DNA from: Azolla caroliniana | Taxonomy: Eukaryota > Polypodiophyta | Direction: 5' to 3' | Assembly (NCBI GenBank): GCA_043228905.1 | Contig: JBHGNT010000017.1 | Coordinates: 5,208,001-5,272,000 of the forward strand | DNA: 64,000 bases | Shown: positions 1-10,083 of the stretch, piece by piece | Numbering within the stretch: the first letter of the stretch is position 1 | Layout of the letters: each line of letters opens with the position of its first letter | The notes under the pieces: generated by a model | What the model saw: the letters and a program-made list of their open reading frames with translations, nothing else | Told to the model about the DNA's origin: nothing | Databases searched by the model: none | Program-made: the position numbers and the translations under genes

Positions 1-2556
1 TCGCACTGAATCCCTTAGAGAATGGAAGATCTGTAATGAAGTCAAGAGCAATGGATTGCCATGGCTTGCTTGGAATTGGTAATGGTTCTAATAAACCATA
101 TGGATGATGTCTTGGCATTTTCGCTCTGCAGCATGTATCGCAAGTCTGAACAAAATCTTCGACAAATTGTCGCATACGGGGCCACCAGAATGATCGTTGT
201 ACTAAATCTAATGTTTTAGTACTACCAAAATGTCCTGTTGTATATGTGTCATGGCAGTTTTGTACTACTCGAAGGCGGCAAGAACCATTAGGAACATACA
301 AAAGTTCTTTAAAGAAGAGTAATCCATCACAGTATTTGAATTGCCGATAATCCGTACCTGGTGATTGTGATTGTGAACATGACGCTCGAGAGGGGTCAAT
401 TTGTGCTAGTATAGCTTGGGCGAAAGCGTCAGTCTTCAAGTCCTCACGTATAGTATTGGTAATGTCGGAATCCACGGGCATGTCAAAGACCTGTGCTGCT
501 TGCAGTCGTGCTGGACCCAAGATTACTTGCTTCTGGTTATCGAAAGCTGGCTCACCGGGACGTGGTGTTAGATACGAACGCCGTGATAATGCATCTGCCT
601 TCCCTTGGTGCTTCCCCGGACGATATGTAATTTTGAAGTCGAAGCGTGTGAGGAAGTGGGCCCACCGAGCTTGACGTCGATTCAGTACACGAGCATCTTG
701 AAAGTAGGCAAGGTTCTTGTGGTCACTGAATACAGTGACCTGATGAGGAGATCCCTCCAGGAAATGCCTCCATTGCATAAAAGAATCAACTATTGCTAAT
801 AGCTCTTTATCATGAATTTCGTAGTTGATTTCGGCGGCGTCAAACTTACGGGAGTGGAAAGCCACAGGATGTAGCTTCTCGTCGTTACCCTGTTGTGACA
901 GAATGCTCCCCAATGCGAAATCCGATGCGTCAGCTTCGATAATGAATGGTTTTTCCGGATCCACATGACCTAAAATTGGAGCTGATGTAAACGCCTTCTT
1001 AAGACTCTCGAAAGCCATGTCCGTCTCTTTAGACCAAATGAATGATTGTCCCTTCCTGGTGAGCTGTGTGAGAGGCAGCACAATTTTTGAGTAATTTTGT
1101 ATGAACTTCCGGTAAAAATTTGCAAAGCCTAGGAAGCATTGCACATCCCGCACCGAACGCGGAGTGTGCCATTCTATCACCGTTTTGACCTTGGCTGGGT
1201 CCATAGATATGCCTTCTGAGGAGATGACATAGCCGAGAAATTCCACTTGGTTGCACCCGAAACTACATTTCTCTAACTTTGCATACAGACCATGTTCTCG
1301 AAGTCGTTTTAGTACTAATAGTACATGAGAATCATGTTCTTCTTGGGTCTTTGAATAAACCAGTAGATCATCCAAATAGATGATCAAAAAATCATCCAAG
1401 AGATCTCGAAATATATCATTCGCCATGTGCTGGAAGACTGCCGGCGCATTAGTGAGTCCGAACGGCATGACCGTATACTCGAAGTGCCCATATCTGGTGC
1501 GAAACGCGGTCTTCCATTCATCTCCTGGTCGGATCCGTACGAGGTTATAGGCTCCTCGTAAGTCGATCTTCGTGAAGAACCTAGCACCGTTGATCCGTTC
1601 TAAAAGACTTGAGATAAGGGGAAGAGCATACCTATTTCTTACTGTGACCTTATTCAAGCCACGGTAATCTACAACGAGTCGAAGCGAGCCATCTTTTTTC
1701 TTGACGAAGAAAATGGGTGCGCCGGCTGGAGATTTCGAATGCCGAATGAAACCGTTCTCCAAATTCTCCTCTATATAGGCTCGAAGGACTTCTAGCTCGG
1801 TTGGTGACAAATTGTAGATTGGCCCCCATGGCGGCTCTTTTCCCGGTTGTAAGTCGATGGCGCAATCGTACGGCCGATGATGAGGAAGTGTGTTGGCTTG
1901 TACTTTATCGAACACATCAGCATACTGACGATACTTCTCGGGAAGTTGAACGGTGGACTCCTCTTTGGTGGTGCTGGAGGGTTGTACTGATATTGCGAAG
2001 AGAAACATTTCCTCCTTGCGCCCTTCCTCACGCAACTGACGTAGCGAAATGGTTGCAACCTTCTGGGTAGATCCTTGGGTTTGTCGCAACCGGATTTCCC
2101 TTGTCCTCCAATCTATGTCTGGGTTATGTAACTCGAACCATGGTAATCCTAAAACTATGGGATGTTCTGGAATACTAATAATATTAAATGATACTACACA
2201 TGTTAAGTTATCTAGGACAATATTAACGGGTTCCGACTCTTCTATGATATTACCAGAAGCAATGGGACGACCATCAATGACTACTACTGAGGCTGGACAT
2301 GGGAGCTTTCTGATAGATATCTGATGAGCTCGGGCAAAATTCCTATCCATGAAGCAAGAATTAGCTCCGGAATCTAGAAGGGCTAAGGTATGTACTGGAG
2401 GGGTACTTTTAGTACTAACTGCTACTTGGGCTACGAACACATCACTAACTTGCTTAGAGGGAATGGAACCACTAATGGGCTGCACAGATCTAGGGCTGTC
2501 CAACCAAACGGCTCCTATTTTGGCTGGACTTAGTCGTTTAACTCTTCTTCTAATTG
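1..2556 (-). CDS. pol: Pol polyprotein of element A (protease, RT, RNase H, integrase), partial
   Basis: One uninterrupted minus-strand frame runs from the gag overlap to the window edge. I checked its phase at the protease, at the start and active site of RT, at RNase H and at integrase, and it is the same throughout. Domains in order: aspartic protease with LDSGAN (Asp codon at 2372-2374); reverse transcriptase with VDYRGLNK, FGLTNAPA and the YLDD active site (about 1367-1378); RNase H with EADASDFALGS (about 940) and a DALSRR end (about 570); integrase zinc-binding HHCC region (about 130-270) and the first catalytic Asp in LDFITDLP near position 30. The frame is -1 relative to gag and has no ATG of its own near its start, so it is probably made by frameshifting. 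The C-terminus, and any chromodomain, lie outside the window. Confidence 0.9.
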
Positions 2557-3699
2557 GCTAAGGACATCAAATTTGTTTGCGAGATTCGGACTATTAGTAC
2601 TATTAGGACTATTATGACTATGAGGACTATCAGAGATTCCTACTGAAATAGACTCGGGTTTAGTATAGTCAGAACTAACAACGACTTGGTTTACCTGCCT
2701 TCTTGGTCTATGGGGACAGTTTATCGCGATATGCCCTGGTCCACCGCAATAAAGGCATAATCGGTTTGTTCGGCGTCGTTGCTTTTCCTCCTCCGATAGC
2801 GGCCCACGACGACGTGTAGTGTCAATTTCCATTGGAGTTGGAGTACTTACTGGAGGCGCATTATGTGACTCCCTTTGAAAAGGTTTCGCTACCACTGAGG
2901 CATAGGTAGGCTCGGATCTTGCCCTCGGCATCTGAAATTGTCGTTCCGAACGTCGCTCGAAGAGGCGGTTGTCACATCTGACCGCTCGACTGATTGCTTC
3001 TGTTAATGATTTTGGCTCTTCAGGGAAAGTCAAGAGTAAATCCTTGACATCGTTGCGTAGACCATAGCGGAACTGCTCCATCAATGCTTGATCATCCCAG
3101 GGGATATCGGCGGCGAGTAGGCGGAAATCTGCAGCATATGCGGAGGCTGGACGGTCACCTTGGCGTAATCGCCGGATTTTGTTGATTGCAGTCCTTATGC
3201 TGTCAGTATCTCCAAAACATGCTTTAAACTCACTTATGAATTCTTCAAAATTATTTAGTACTGGAGATTCCTTTTCTAGTAGCGGAGCGAACCATGCTAA
3301 TGCTGAGCCATTTAACAACGTGCCTACTAAACCCACTCGTGATGCATCGGTGGGATATCGGGACGGATGCATTTGAATAACTAACCGTACCTGGTTAAGA
3401 AACCCTCTAAACTGCGATCGCGTTCCATCGAACTTCGTGGGAAGGCCAATCTTGGGTTCTTTATGAATCCCTTGTGCTCCGTGCCCTTGTTGTTGCATTG
3501 CTACAATGGTTGCTTCGAGTTGTTGCACGCGTAACGCAAGTTCCCCATGCTGTTGTTGCGTTTGCTGCTTTTCTAAGGAAATTTGCTGAAGATCCCCCAA
3601 CAAGCGTTGATTTTCTTGTTCCAAAGCATGAAACTTCTCTTTCAAGCATTGAAATTCCGAGAAAACGGATTGATACTCTTCAGCGCTAACGGTGGCCAT
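2530..3699 (-). CDS. gag: Gag of element A (capsid plus CCHC nucleocapsid)
   Basis: A 389-residue protein. The N-terminal 75 residues form a Gln-rich predicted coiled coil (SEFQCLKEKFHALEQENQRL onwards). A retrotransposon capsid-type region follows (GTRSQFRGFLNQVRLVIQ, SALAWFAPLLEK, RQGDRPASAYAADFRLLA), and one zinc knuckle CLYCGGPGHIAINC lies near residue 315. The ATG at 3697-3699 is the first in frame and follows the leader. The tail (SPHSHNSPNSTNSPN) is low complexity. Element C carries a close but damaged homologue at 57120-58064. Gag should assemble the virus-like particle. Its stop lies 4 nt beyond a slippery heptamer, consistent with gag as the main product and gag-pol as the minor one. 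Confidence 0.9.
   Translation of the reverse strand: MATVSAEEYQSVFSEFQCLKEKFHALEQENQRLLGDLQQISLEKQQTQQQHGELALRVQQLEATIVAMQQQGHGAQGIHKEPKIGLPTKFDGTRSQFRGFLNQVRLVIQMHPSRYPTDASRVGLVGTLLNGSALAWFAPLLEKESPVLNNFEEFISEFKACFGDTDSIRTAINKIRRLRQGDRPASAYAADFRLLAADIPWDDQALMEQFRYGLRNDVKDLLLTFPEEPKSLTEAISRAVRCDNRLFERRSERQFQMPRARSEPTYASVVAKPFQRESHNAPPVSTPTPMEIDTTRRRGPLSEEEKQRRRTNRLCLYCGGPGHIAINCPHRPRRQVNQVVVSSDYTKPESISVGISDSPHSHNSPNSTNSPNLANKFDVLSQLEEELND
2536..2542 (-). promoter_or_regulatory. Candidate -1 ribosomal frameshift heptamer at the gag/pol overlap
   Basis: On the minus strand the gag codons GAG TTA AAC GAC TAA contain the heptamer G TTA AAC. The pol frame is -1 relative to gag and opens at about 2556, 26 nt before the gag stop at 2530-2532. 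The same heptamer is the established slippery site of equine arteritis virus. The downstream stimulatory structure was not tested. Confidence 0.6.
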
Positions 3700-3786
3700 G
3701 GGATGAAGGAAAAGGGAAATAAGAGACTAGTAGGAAAGGAGGGAGACAGAAGGAAGAGGGAGAGAAAAGACCAGACAGGCACCCGA

Positions 3787-3798
3787 AAATCGGTTCAA
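3787..3798 (-). other. Putative self-priming primer-binding site of element A
   Basis: The 12 nt TTGAACCGATTT (minus strand) begin 2 nt after the LTR end. They are perfectly complementary to AAATCGGTTCAA in the LTR at 4043-4054, which begins 33 nt after the TATA box. No TGG-starting tRNA complement lies here. See findings. Confidence 0.6.
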
Positions 3799-3800
3799 AC

Positions 3801-3929
3801 TGTCAGGAACTCTATTAAGGCAGAGAAGGAATTAGTACTAAAAGAAGGATTAGTACTATTGTTGGGGAATAGTACTAAGACAAAGAAGGATTAGTACTAT
3901 GAGAGGTGTCGAACTTTGAGAGAAGGAAT

Positions 3930-3973
<44 letters not shown>

Positions 3974-4263
3974 TGATGCGAAAGATATATGTATTATATG
4001 AAGGAAGATATACAACAGTAGTTAGAAGGCTTAAGACTGGCGTTGAACCGATTTGGTTCGAACTAATGCCTTGCGCCTCCTTTTATAGTGTCTTCAGGAA
4101 TACTCCTGAAGTTTCTAGAATGTTCCAGAGAAATCTGGAATATACATCAATTTCCCAATAAAACCTAAATGAAAATAATATCCTTCAAATTACAATTCAT
4201 AACCTAATGGTAAAGTCTCGACCCGTGTAACAAAAGGTTATGGGTTCGAGTCTAGTTATGACA
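3801..4263 (-). repeat. 5' LTR of element A
   Basis: 463 bp with TGTCA..TGACA ends, related along its whole length to the two 426-bp LTRs of element C. Sense is minus. In sense order it has a segment antisense to a tRNA-like A-box/B-box (about 4196-4263), a TATAAAA (4081-4087), the self-complementary priming segment (4043-4054), a long GA/TC microsatellite (about 3933-3969) and several TTAGTACTAA-type palindromes (3830-3900). Confidence 0.9.
4081..4087 (-). promoter_or_regulatory. TATA box of element A LTR
   Basis: TATAAAA on the minus strand, conserved with element C (49481-49487 and 58379-58385). Transcription is expected to start about 30-33 nt downstream, near 4054. Confidence 0.75.
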
Positions 4264-4526
4264 CATGGATCTCGAGGTAGAACAGTTAGACGTGAAGACG
4301 ACGTTCCTCCACGGCGACTTTGAAGAGGAGATCTACATGCATCAACCAGAGGGATTTGTGAAGAAAGGGAAGGAGCACCTGGTTTGTCGGTTTAAGAAGA
4401 GTCTCTACGGTGTCACGATAATTCGCGAGTGCATGTTGAAAGGGGCGGGACCACGGGGGTCATGGACGAGGAAGAAAGGGATGCTAGGAAAACCAACTCC
4501 GGCCACGTACTAGGGGCAACCGAACA

Positions 4527-4558
<32 letters not shown>

Positions 4559-6240
4559 CATGCGCGCAACACTGACTCTTATGTACAAGAAACAAAGGAG
4601 GGGAGTTATGTACCCGACACCATCAGAGACACCATTATGCACAAACAGACATGAATATATATATATATATTAAGGGGAAGATACAACCCCGGCTTCGAGC
4701 TGGGCTACACTCAGAAGAAGAAGAAGAAGAACTTAACCCTAACAGAGCCTTGCCGCCATGGCTGCGGCGCCCAACTTCTCAAGAAGGAGAAGAAGAAGAA
4801 GACTACCAAGAAGTTACTAACCCTAGAAAAATTCTTGACAAAATGACCCTCGACCAAAATGGTATACCCTTATGACTAAAAAAAGGGCAACCCCTCTACA
4901 AGGGACCCTTCCTTCCTTTTATAGAACAAGGAGAGGGATACGTTACAATGTGGGATAAACCCTGATTTACATGGGATTCTCTGTCCTGACTTAACTCCTA
5001 CTCGGCACCATAAAGGTCACCCTATTATTGTGACATGTTTTTACAAGGATAAGTGCACATGATGCACTCCGCCGATTCCTCCAATATCTCACGGTTTCTC
5101 ACCGTAGCCCAAAATCTTCACGACAACGGTTTGAAGTAGGCTCCCCGGCAATGGTACCAGAAGTTCAACTCCTTCATGACTGATCAGGGGTACCACAAGA
5201 CGCAGGCCGATCATTGCGTATTTGTGAAGAAGTTCGAAGGTGGAGATTTCCTGATACTCCTCCTGTACGTGGACGATGTTGATCGTCGGACAAGACCAAG
5301 TCAAGATACAGATGCTAAAGAAGGCCCTGAACCAGACCTTCTGAATGAAAGACTTGGGTTCGGCAAGACAGATACTGGGGATGCATATCATCCGGGACCG
5401 GTCAACGAAGCAATTGTGGCTGTCACAGGAGAAGTATGTGACAAAGGTGCTTTACAATTCAACATGTCACACGCAAAACCGGTCAGATCGACACTCCCGA
5501 CAAACTGCAGGTTATCCGGTAAGCAAAGCCCGAAGACGAAGGCAGAGAAGGCAGATATGATGAAGATACCATATGCCTCTGCCATTGGGAGCTTAATGTA
5601 CGCAATGGTGTGTACCCAACCAGATATCCGATATCTAGTCGGTGTGGTGAGCCGGTTTATGAGCAATCCCGGAAAGGAGCACTGGAATGTGGTAAAATGG
5701 ATACTCTGGTACTTGAAAGGCACCTCAAGTATGTGTCTCCGATTCGGCTCCGGTAAACCCCAACTTGATGGTTTCACCGATCCAGATATGTCGGCTGATG
5801 CGGATACCAGCCAGTCAACATCGGGATATGTTATGACATATGTAGGGGGAGCTGTTTCGTGGCAGTCGAGGCTGCAGAAGACGGTTGTGTTGTCCACCAC
5901 GGAAGTGGAGTACATGGAAGCTATGGAAGCCAGCAAGGAAATACTATGGATGAAGGATTTCATCGGAGAGCTAGTGATCCGGCAAGAGGAATATCGGCTC
6001 TATTGCGACAGTAAGAGTGCCATCCACCTTGCAAAGAACGTTGCCTATCATTCCAGGACAAAGCACATGCAATGTAGGTACCACTGGATCCGGGAGCGAG
6101 TTGAAGATCTAGAGTTCGTGTTGATGAAGATCCACACGGAGGAGAACGAGTTCAATATGCTGACCAAAGTGTTGACACCCGACAACCTAGATGCATGCAG
6201 GAAGAGGATCGGATTGACGGGGCATCCGATTCCGAAGTGA
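4264..6240 (+). pseudogene. Copia K: reverse transcriptase and RNase H remnant
   Basis: 3' part of a Ty1/copia pol. 4265-4410 encodes RT N-terminal sequence (MDLEVEQLDVKTTFLHGD..KKSLYG). Solo LTR X1 interrupts it at 4411-5125, and RT resumes as RQWY-type sequence. Just after LYVDD (about 5270) two bases are missing compared with intact copia B, so about 5277-5458 is read out of frame until a second indel restores it. The 354-residue open frame at 5176-6240 therefore contains a garbled middle. RNase H follows: FTDPDMSADAD, LSTTEVEYMEA, YCDSKSAIHLAK and the usual HPIPK end. A polypurine tract (AGGGGGAGTT) precedes the LTR at 6251. Element A interrupts its 5' side. Confidence 0.88.
4411..5125 (-). 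repeat. Solo LTR X1 (G2-type gypsy LTR) inside copia K
   Basis: 715 bp, TGTCAC..CGACA on plus, so sense (TGTCGTGAAG start) is minus. Flanked by ACGG on both sides (4407-4410 and 5126-5129). Its TATAAAA lies in the minus sense near 4916-4922. Its ends and its GGGGCGGGACCACGGGGGTC block match X2 and the G2 LTR at 24658-25406. It contains GA and GAA microsatellites (about 4530-4555 and 4710-4735). Confidence 0.85.
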
Positions 6241-6250
6241 AGGGGGAGTT

Positions 6251-6878
6251 TGTTAGGATTTTGGTCCCTCCGGATGGGATATAAGTACCCGGTAAGGAAA
6301 ACCCAGTGAGAACCGGATGACGAGTACCCAGTAAGGAAGGCCTGGTGAGAACCGGATGGTGAAAACCCAGCAAGAGCTGGATGATGTAGACCTAGTGAGG
6401 ATCGCTCACTGGATGAAGGGACATATTTATAAATATGTTTCTGAGAGCCCAATGGGGCTATATTTGTAAATAGCCCGAAAGTCATATTAGTATAAATATG
6501 ACCTAGGGCAAAACATGTTGTGCATGTTGGTCATTCTTTGTTGTCATATTGCTGTAACTGTTGTACAAAGACAGAGAGAGAGAGAGAGAGCGTGAGAGCA
6601 GCTACTAGCACTCTCTGTTGTAACCGCCGCCAGGCGAAGAGTGTGATCACGAGGTCGTTGCATGTGTGCCCCCTGTTGTATTCTTTGACATAGTGATAGT
6701 TTGAAGTCTGTGGGCTCCCGTGGTTTTTCCCTCTCAGGGTTTTCCACGTTATCATCTTGTGTACTCTTTTGTTCACAATGTGTGTGTGCATATACGTGTA
6801 TTTCTCCCTATTCCCATCTTTCTGTGGTTGATCCTAAGACTCGGTTGTGGCTGAGCAATATTCCGCATTTTCTCTACA
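6251..6878 (+). repeat. 3' LTR of copia K
   Basis: Starts TGTTAGGATT directly after the polypurine tract. It has CCGGATG-rich U3 repeats, the conserved block ending GTATAAATATGACC.TAGGGCAAA, a GA tract, and TTTTTCCCTCTCAGGGTTTTCCACG. All of these are shared with the LTRs of copia B, I and D. The right end is approximate; copia L coding sequence begins by about 6880. Confidence 0.75.
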
Positions 6879-7470
6879 GGTCTCTTCCTAATCTTCATAT
6901 TCCCACATTTTCGCCTTCCCTTTGTCCAGCTTCGGACTCGGCCGAGATGTGCTTTCATCACTCAGCGGCTCTGATGGCCCAATCATCATTGTCGTGATTG
7001 GGCTATCTTGTAACATCTATGTGAGCCGATCCTCAGCATCAATTTCTATTTCAGTGTCATCCGTGTCAAGCGGGGTTGGAGTCGAAGTATTCTCAGGTGC
7101 ATACCAGGATGCGTATTCATCGAAGACTACATCTCAACTTGTTCGAACCTTCCGGGTAGATGGGTTGGAGCCTTTGTACCCCTTCTGTTCGAGTGAATAA
7201 CCTACGAGGATACATTTCTCCGAATTTGGGTCAAGCGTTTGCCGTGTATCGTCGGGAATATGTACATAGGCGATAGAACCGAAAATGCGGACATAGGCGA
7301 TAGAACCAGCTTCTTTCCGAAGAACTTCTTATGTGGAGTTATATCGTGTACTCCTAAACTTGTGCACCTGTTCATGTGATATACGGCCGTACTTGCCACT
7401 TCTGCCCAATATGATTTCAGCAGGTTCTTCTCGTTCATCATGGCTCGTGCGACTTCTACTACATGGTGAT
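6879..7470 (-). pseudogene. Copia L: integrase C-terminal fragment of a different copia lineage
   Basis: The minus strand reads MMNEKNLLKSYWAEVAST, then GVHDITPHKKFFGKK (7202-7441), then KCILVGYSLEQKGYKG and DVVFDEYASWYAPENTSTP (about 7050-7200). These are the C-terminal end of copia integrase and the linker before RT in a Tnt1-like lineage, clearly different from the B/I/D/J/K family. It has an in-frame stop (RTS*DVV) and is truncated on both sides, so it is not functional. Confidence 0.75.
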
Positions 7471-10083
7471 TTTTATGCTCTGCTTGCCGGAAGTGTCGAC
7501 CCGACTAGCTTCGCATCCGTCATGTTGAATTGTTGGAGCACCTTCAACACGTACTTCTCCTGTGACAACCACAATAGCTTCTTCGTCCGGTCTCAAACTA
7601 TGTGCATCCCCAATATTTGTCTCGCTGGACCTAGATCTTTCATTGAGAAGGTCCAGTCCAAGGCCTTCTTCAGATTTCCGATTTTTGTCCGGTTCGGTCC
7701 AACGATTAGCATGCCATCCACATACACTAGGAGTCTTAGGAAGTCTCCTCCGTTGAAGTTCTTCACAAATACGCAGTGGTGAGCCTGTGTCTTGTGGTAT
7801 CCTTGATCGGTCATGAAGGAGTCAAACTTCCGGTACCATTGCCGGGGAGCTTGCTTCAATCCGTACAGCCTCTTCTTCAACCGGCACACCAAGTGCTCCT
7901 TTGTTTTCTGGACAAATCCCTTCAGTTGTTGCATGTAGATCACTTCTTCAAGGTCACCGTGCAGAAACATTGTCTTGACGTCTAGCTGATCAACCTCGAG
8001 GTCCATGCTTGCCGCAATGCTCAACACAGTCCGGATGGATGTTAATGCTCAACAAAATCCGGACGGATGTCATGTTGACTACTGGGGCAAAGATCTCTTC
8101 AAAGTCCACTCCTTTCTTCTACTGGAACCCCTTCACCACGATCCAGGCTTTGTATCTTGGTGGGTTTCCGGGGTCTTCCGGTTTCAGTTTGTACACCCAC
8201 TTGTTCCGAAGCACTCTCTTTCGCGTCAGCAACTCTATCAAGTCATATGTGTGGTTCTCATGCAGGGATCCATCTCATCCTGCATGACACTTAACCAATT
8301 GCGGTTGTGGGTGTCTTTCTTTGCTTCTTTGAAGCTTTCCGGCTCCCCCTCGTCGGTCAGCTCATATGTGTATGCTTTGCTAACACATAGAGACTTTGTG
8401 CTTCAACGTATGAATACCCCTTCTTAGAAAGGAGACATATATCAAGAACACATGTATACTTTGGTCCCATAGGTCAAAATTGACCTCTTTATGGACGATA
8501 AAAATTCTAATTCTAATTCTAATTCTGCATTCGGAAATATCCGGGGGGGCCTTCTCTCCCTGAGAAGATATCTTCTTCCTATGTTCTCGACCACTGGTTC
8601 CTCCATTTCTTCTTCATCCGAATCCGATTCAGGGTCTTGTCTGGTTCTGGTATCCAAATCTTCTTCTTTGGTTGGTCTGGTTTCTTGTTCGGATCCCACC
8701 GGTTTTTTGAGTGTCATCCGTCTTCCATCCGGATGAGTCCTTGTATCTTCTGTCTGATCTCTCTCTGTCGACCCAGAGTCCATTGCCTTCTTCTCCAACT
8801 CCTAGTCGGATATTGTCTTGTCTTCCATGAAGACTATGTCTCGACTGCAGAAGACCTTCTTGTCGACCAAGTCCCACACCCGGTAGCCGAACTCATCGTC
8901 GTCATATCCAAGGAATATGCATGGTCGGGACTTCGGATCCAATTTTTCTCTCTTGTCCTTTGCAACATGCACGTAAGCAAGAAATCCGAACACCTTCAGA
9001 TGCCGATAGGATGCGTTTTTACCAGTCCATACTCTCTGTGGTGCGTCTCCGTTCAAGGGCGCTGAGGGTGATCTGTTTATCACGTACGTCACTGTCATTA
9101 GTGTCTCAACCCAAAACGTGTTGGTCAATTTAGCATGTGCAAGCATGCTCCGAACTCTCTCCATTATGGTCTGGTTCATCCTTTAAACCAACCCGTTCAG
9201 TTCCGGTGTCTTCGGCATAGGGAATTCGAGTTGGATTCCCTTCGACCGACAAGACTCCTCAAACTGTCCTCGATATTCTCCTCCGTTGTCCGCTTGAACC
9301 ACCTTCAACTTCCGTCCGGTTTCTCTTTCCACTCTTGTGTGGAGCCCCTTGATGGGGGACAACACCTGATCCATTATCTTCAATGGTGAGTCCCACAACT
9401 TCCGGCTATGGTCTTCTATGAATGTCACGAAGTACTGCGATCCGGCAAGTGACTTCGTGTCCACTTGGCATACATCGGTATGCACAAGTTCTAGCGGTCT
9501 ATTCCATCTCGACGGTGGTCGGGTTCGGAGGGAGGTTCGGTTCTGCTTGCCGGAAAAGCAGTCAGTGCACTTCTCAAGCTGCACGTCTTTCACCTCCGGA
9601 ATGAGGTTATCCTCAGCACATCTTCTCATCCCCTTCTGACTCATGTGGCACAACCTCTTGTGCCATAGGTCACCGGCATTGTCGGATGCCGCATTCACTT
9701 CTTCCAGACATATACGGGCATGCATCAGGTACAATGTGTTGATCTTCGGGGCTCGAGCCACAATCAGGCTTCCTTGGCAAAACTTCATGACTCTGTTACG
9801 GATGCTACCCGTGTAGCCTTCATCATCTAGCCGTCCAGCTGATATCAAGTTCAACCGAACCTCCGGAATGTGTCAGACATCTTTCAGCAGCAATTTGCAC
9901 CAAGTTGATGTCGTCAACCACACATCTCCTATGTCGGGCATTTGGCTTGCACCTTCATTTCCCATCCAAACAGAATTGTGATCTCTGGCTCTATAAGAGG
10001 AGAAGCACTTCCGGTCGAGGGTCAAATGGAACAGCGCGCCGGAGTTGACCACCCATGTCCACTCGTCGCTAACAAGATGTAGT
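7471..10083 (-). pseudogene. Copia J: protease, integrase and partial RT, decayed
   Basis: Read leftward from about 10083: protease (WVVNSGALFHLT, with Asn replacing the catalytic Asp seen in WVVDSGAS); GAG-pre-integrase HHCC (DLWHKRLCHMSQKGMRR) and integrase with HTDVCQ and ADNGGEYRGQF (9183-9854); then, after a stop at 9180-9182, MNQTIMERVRSMLAHAK to SRDIVFMEDK (8802-9179); an acidic linker (8442-8798); and RT (7593-8027). RT carries YVDG instead of YVDD, so it would be dead even if the frames were joined. A TAG replaces a Gln codon at 8119-8121. No LTR remains. Probable lineage: same copia family as B. Confidence 0.85.

Larger units (their letters stand above)
1..4263 (-). mobile_element. 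Ty3/gypsy element A, 5' LTR to integrase, partial at window edge
   Basis: The element reads right to left: LTR (3801-4263), short leader, gag (2530-3699), then pol (2556 to beyond position 1). The 3' LTR lies outside the window. Both coding frames are open wherever I read them, so this copy looks intact. Its gag, integrase, LTR and leader match element C at 49245-58568, which ends in a chromodomain-like tail, so the family is probably a chromovirus. It sits in copia K sequence; the flank right of the LTR is CATGG, but the matching left TSD is not visible. Gag and pol overlap out of frame, and no TGG-type tRNA primer site follows the LTR. Confidence 0.9.

Noticed and set aside
456-799. Plus-strand ORFs over the left edge
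   Set aside because: Shadows of the intact minus-strand pol of element A.
3933-3969. GA microsatellites as regulatory elements
   Set aside because: Present in several LTR families here (4530, 6575, 51411, 60738) and plausible as GAGA-type promoter repeats, but nothing in the sequence distinguishes function from simple slippage.
5277-5458. A novel protein segment in copia K (DRRTRPSQDTDAKEGPEPD)
   Set aside because: It is RT sequence read out of frame between two compensating indels.
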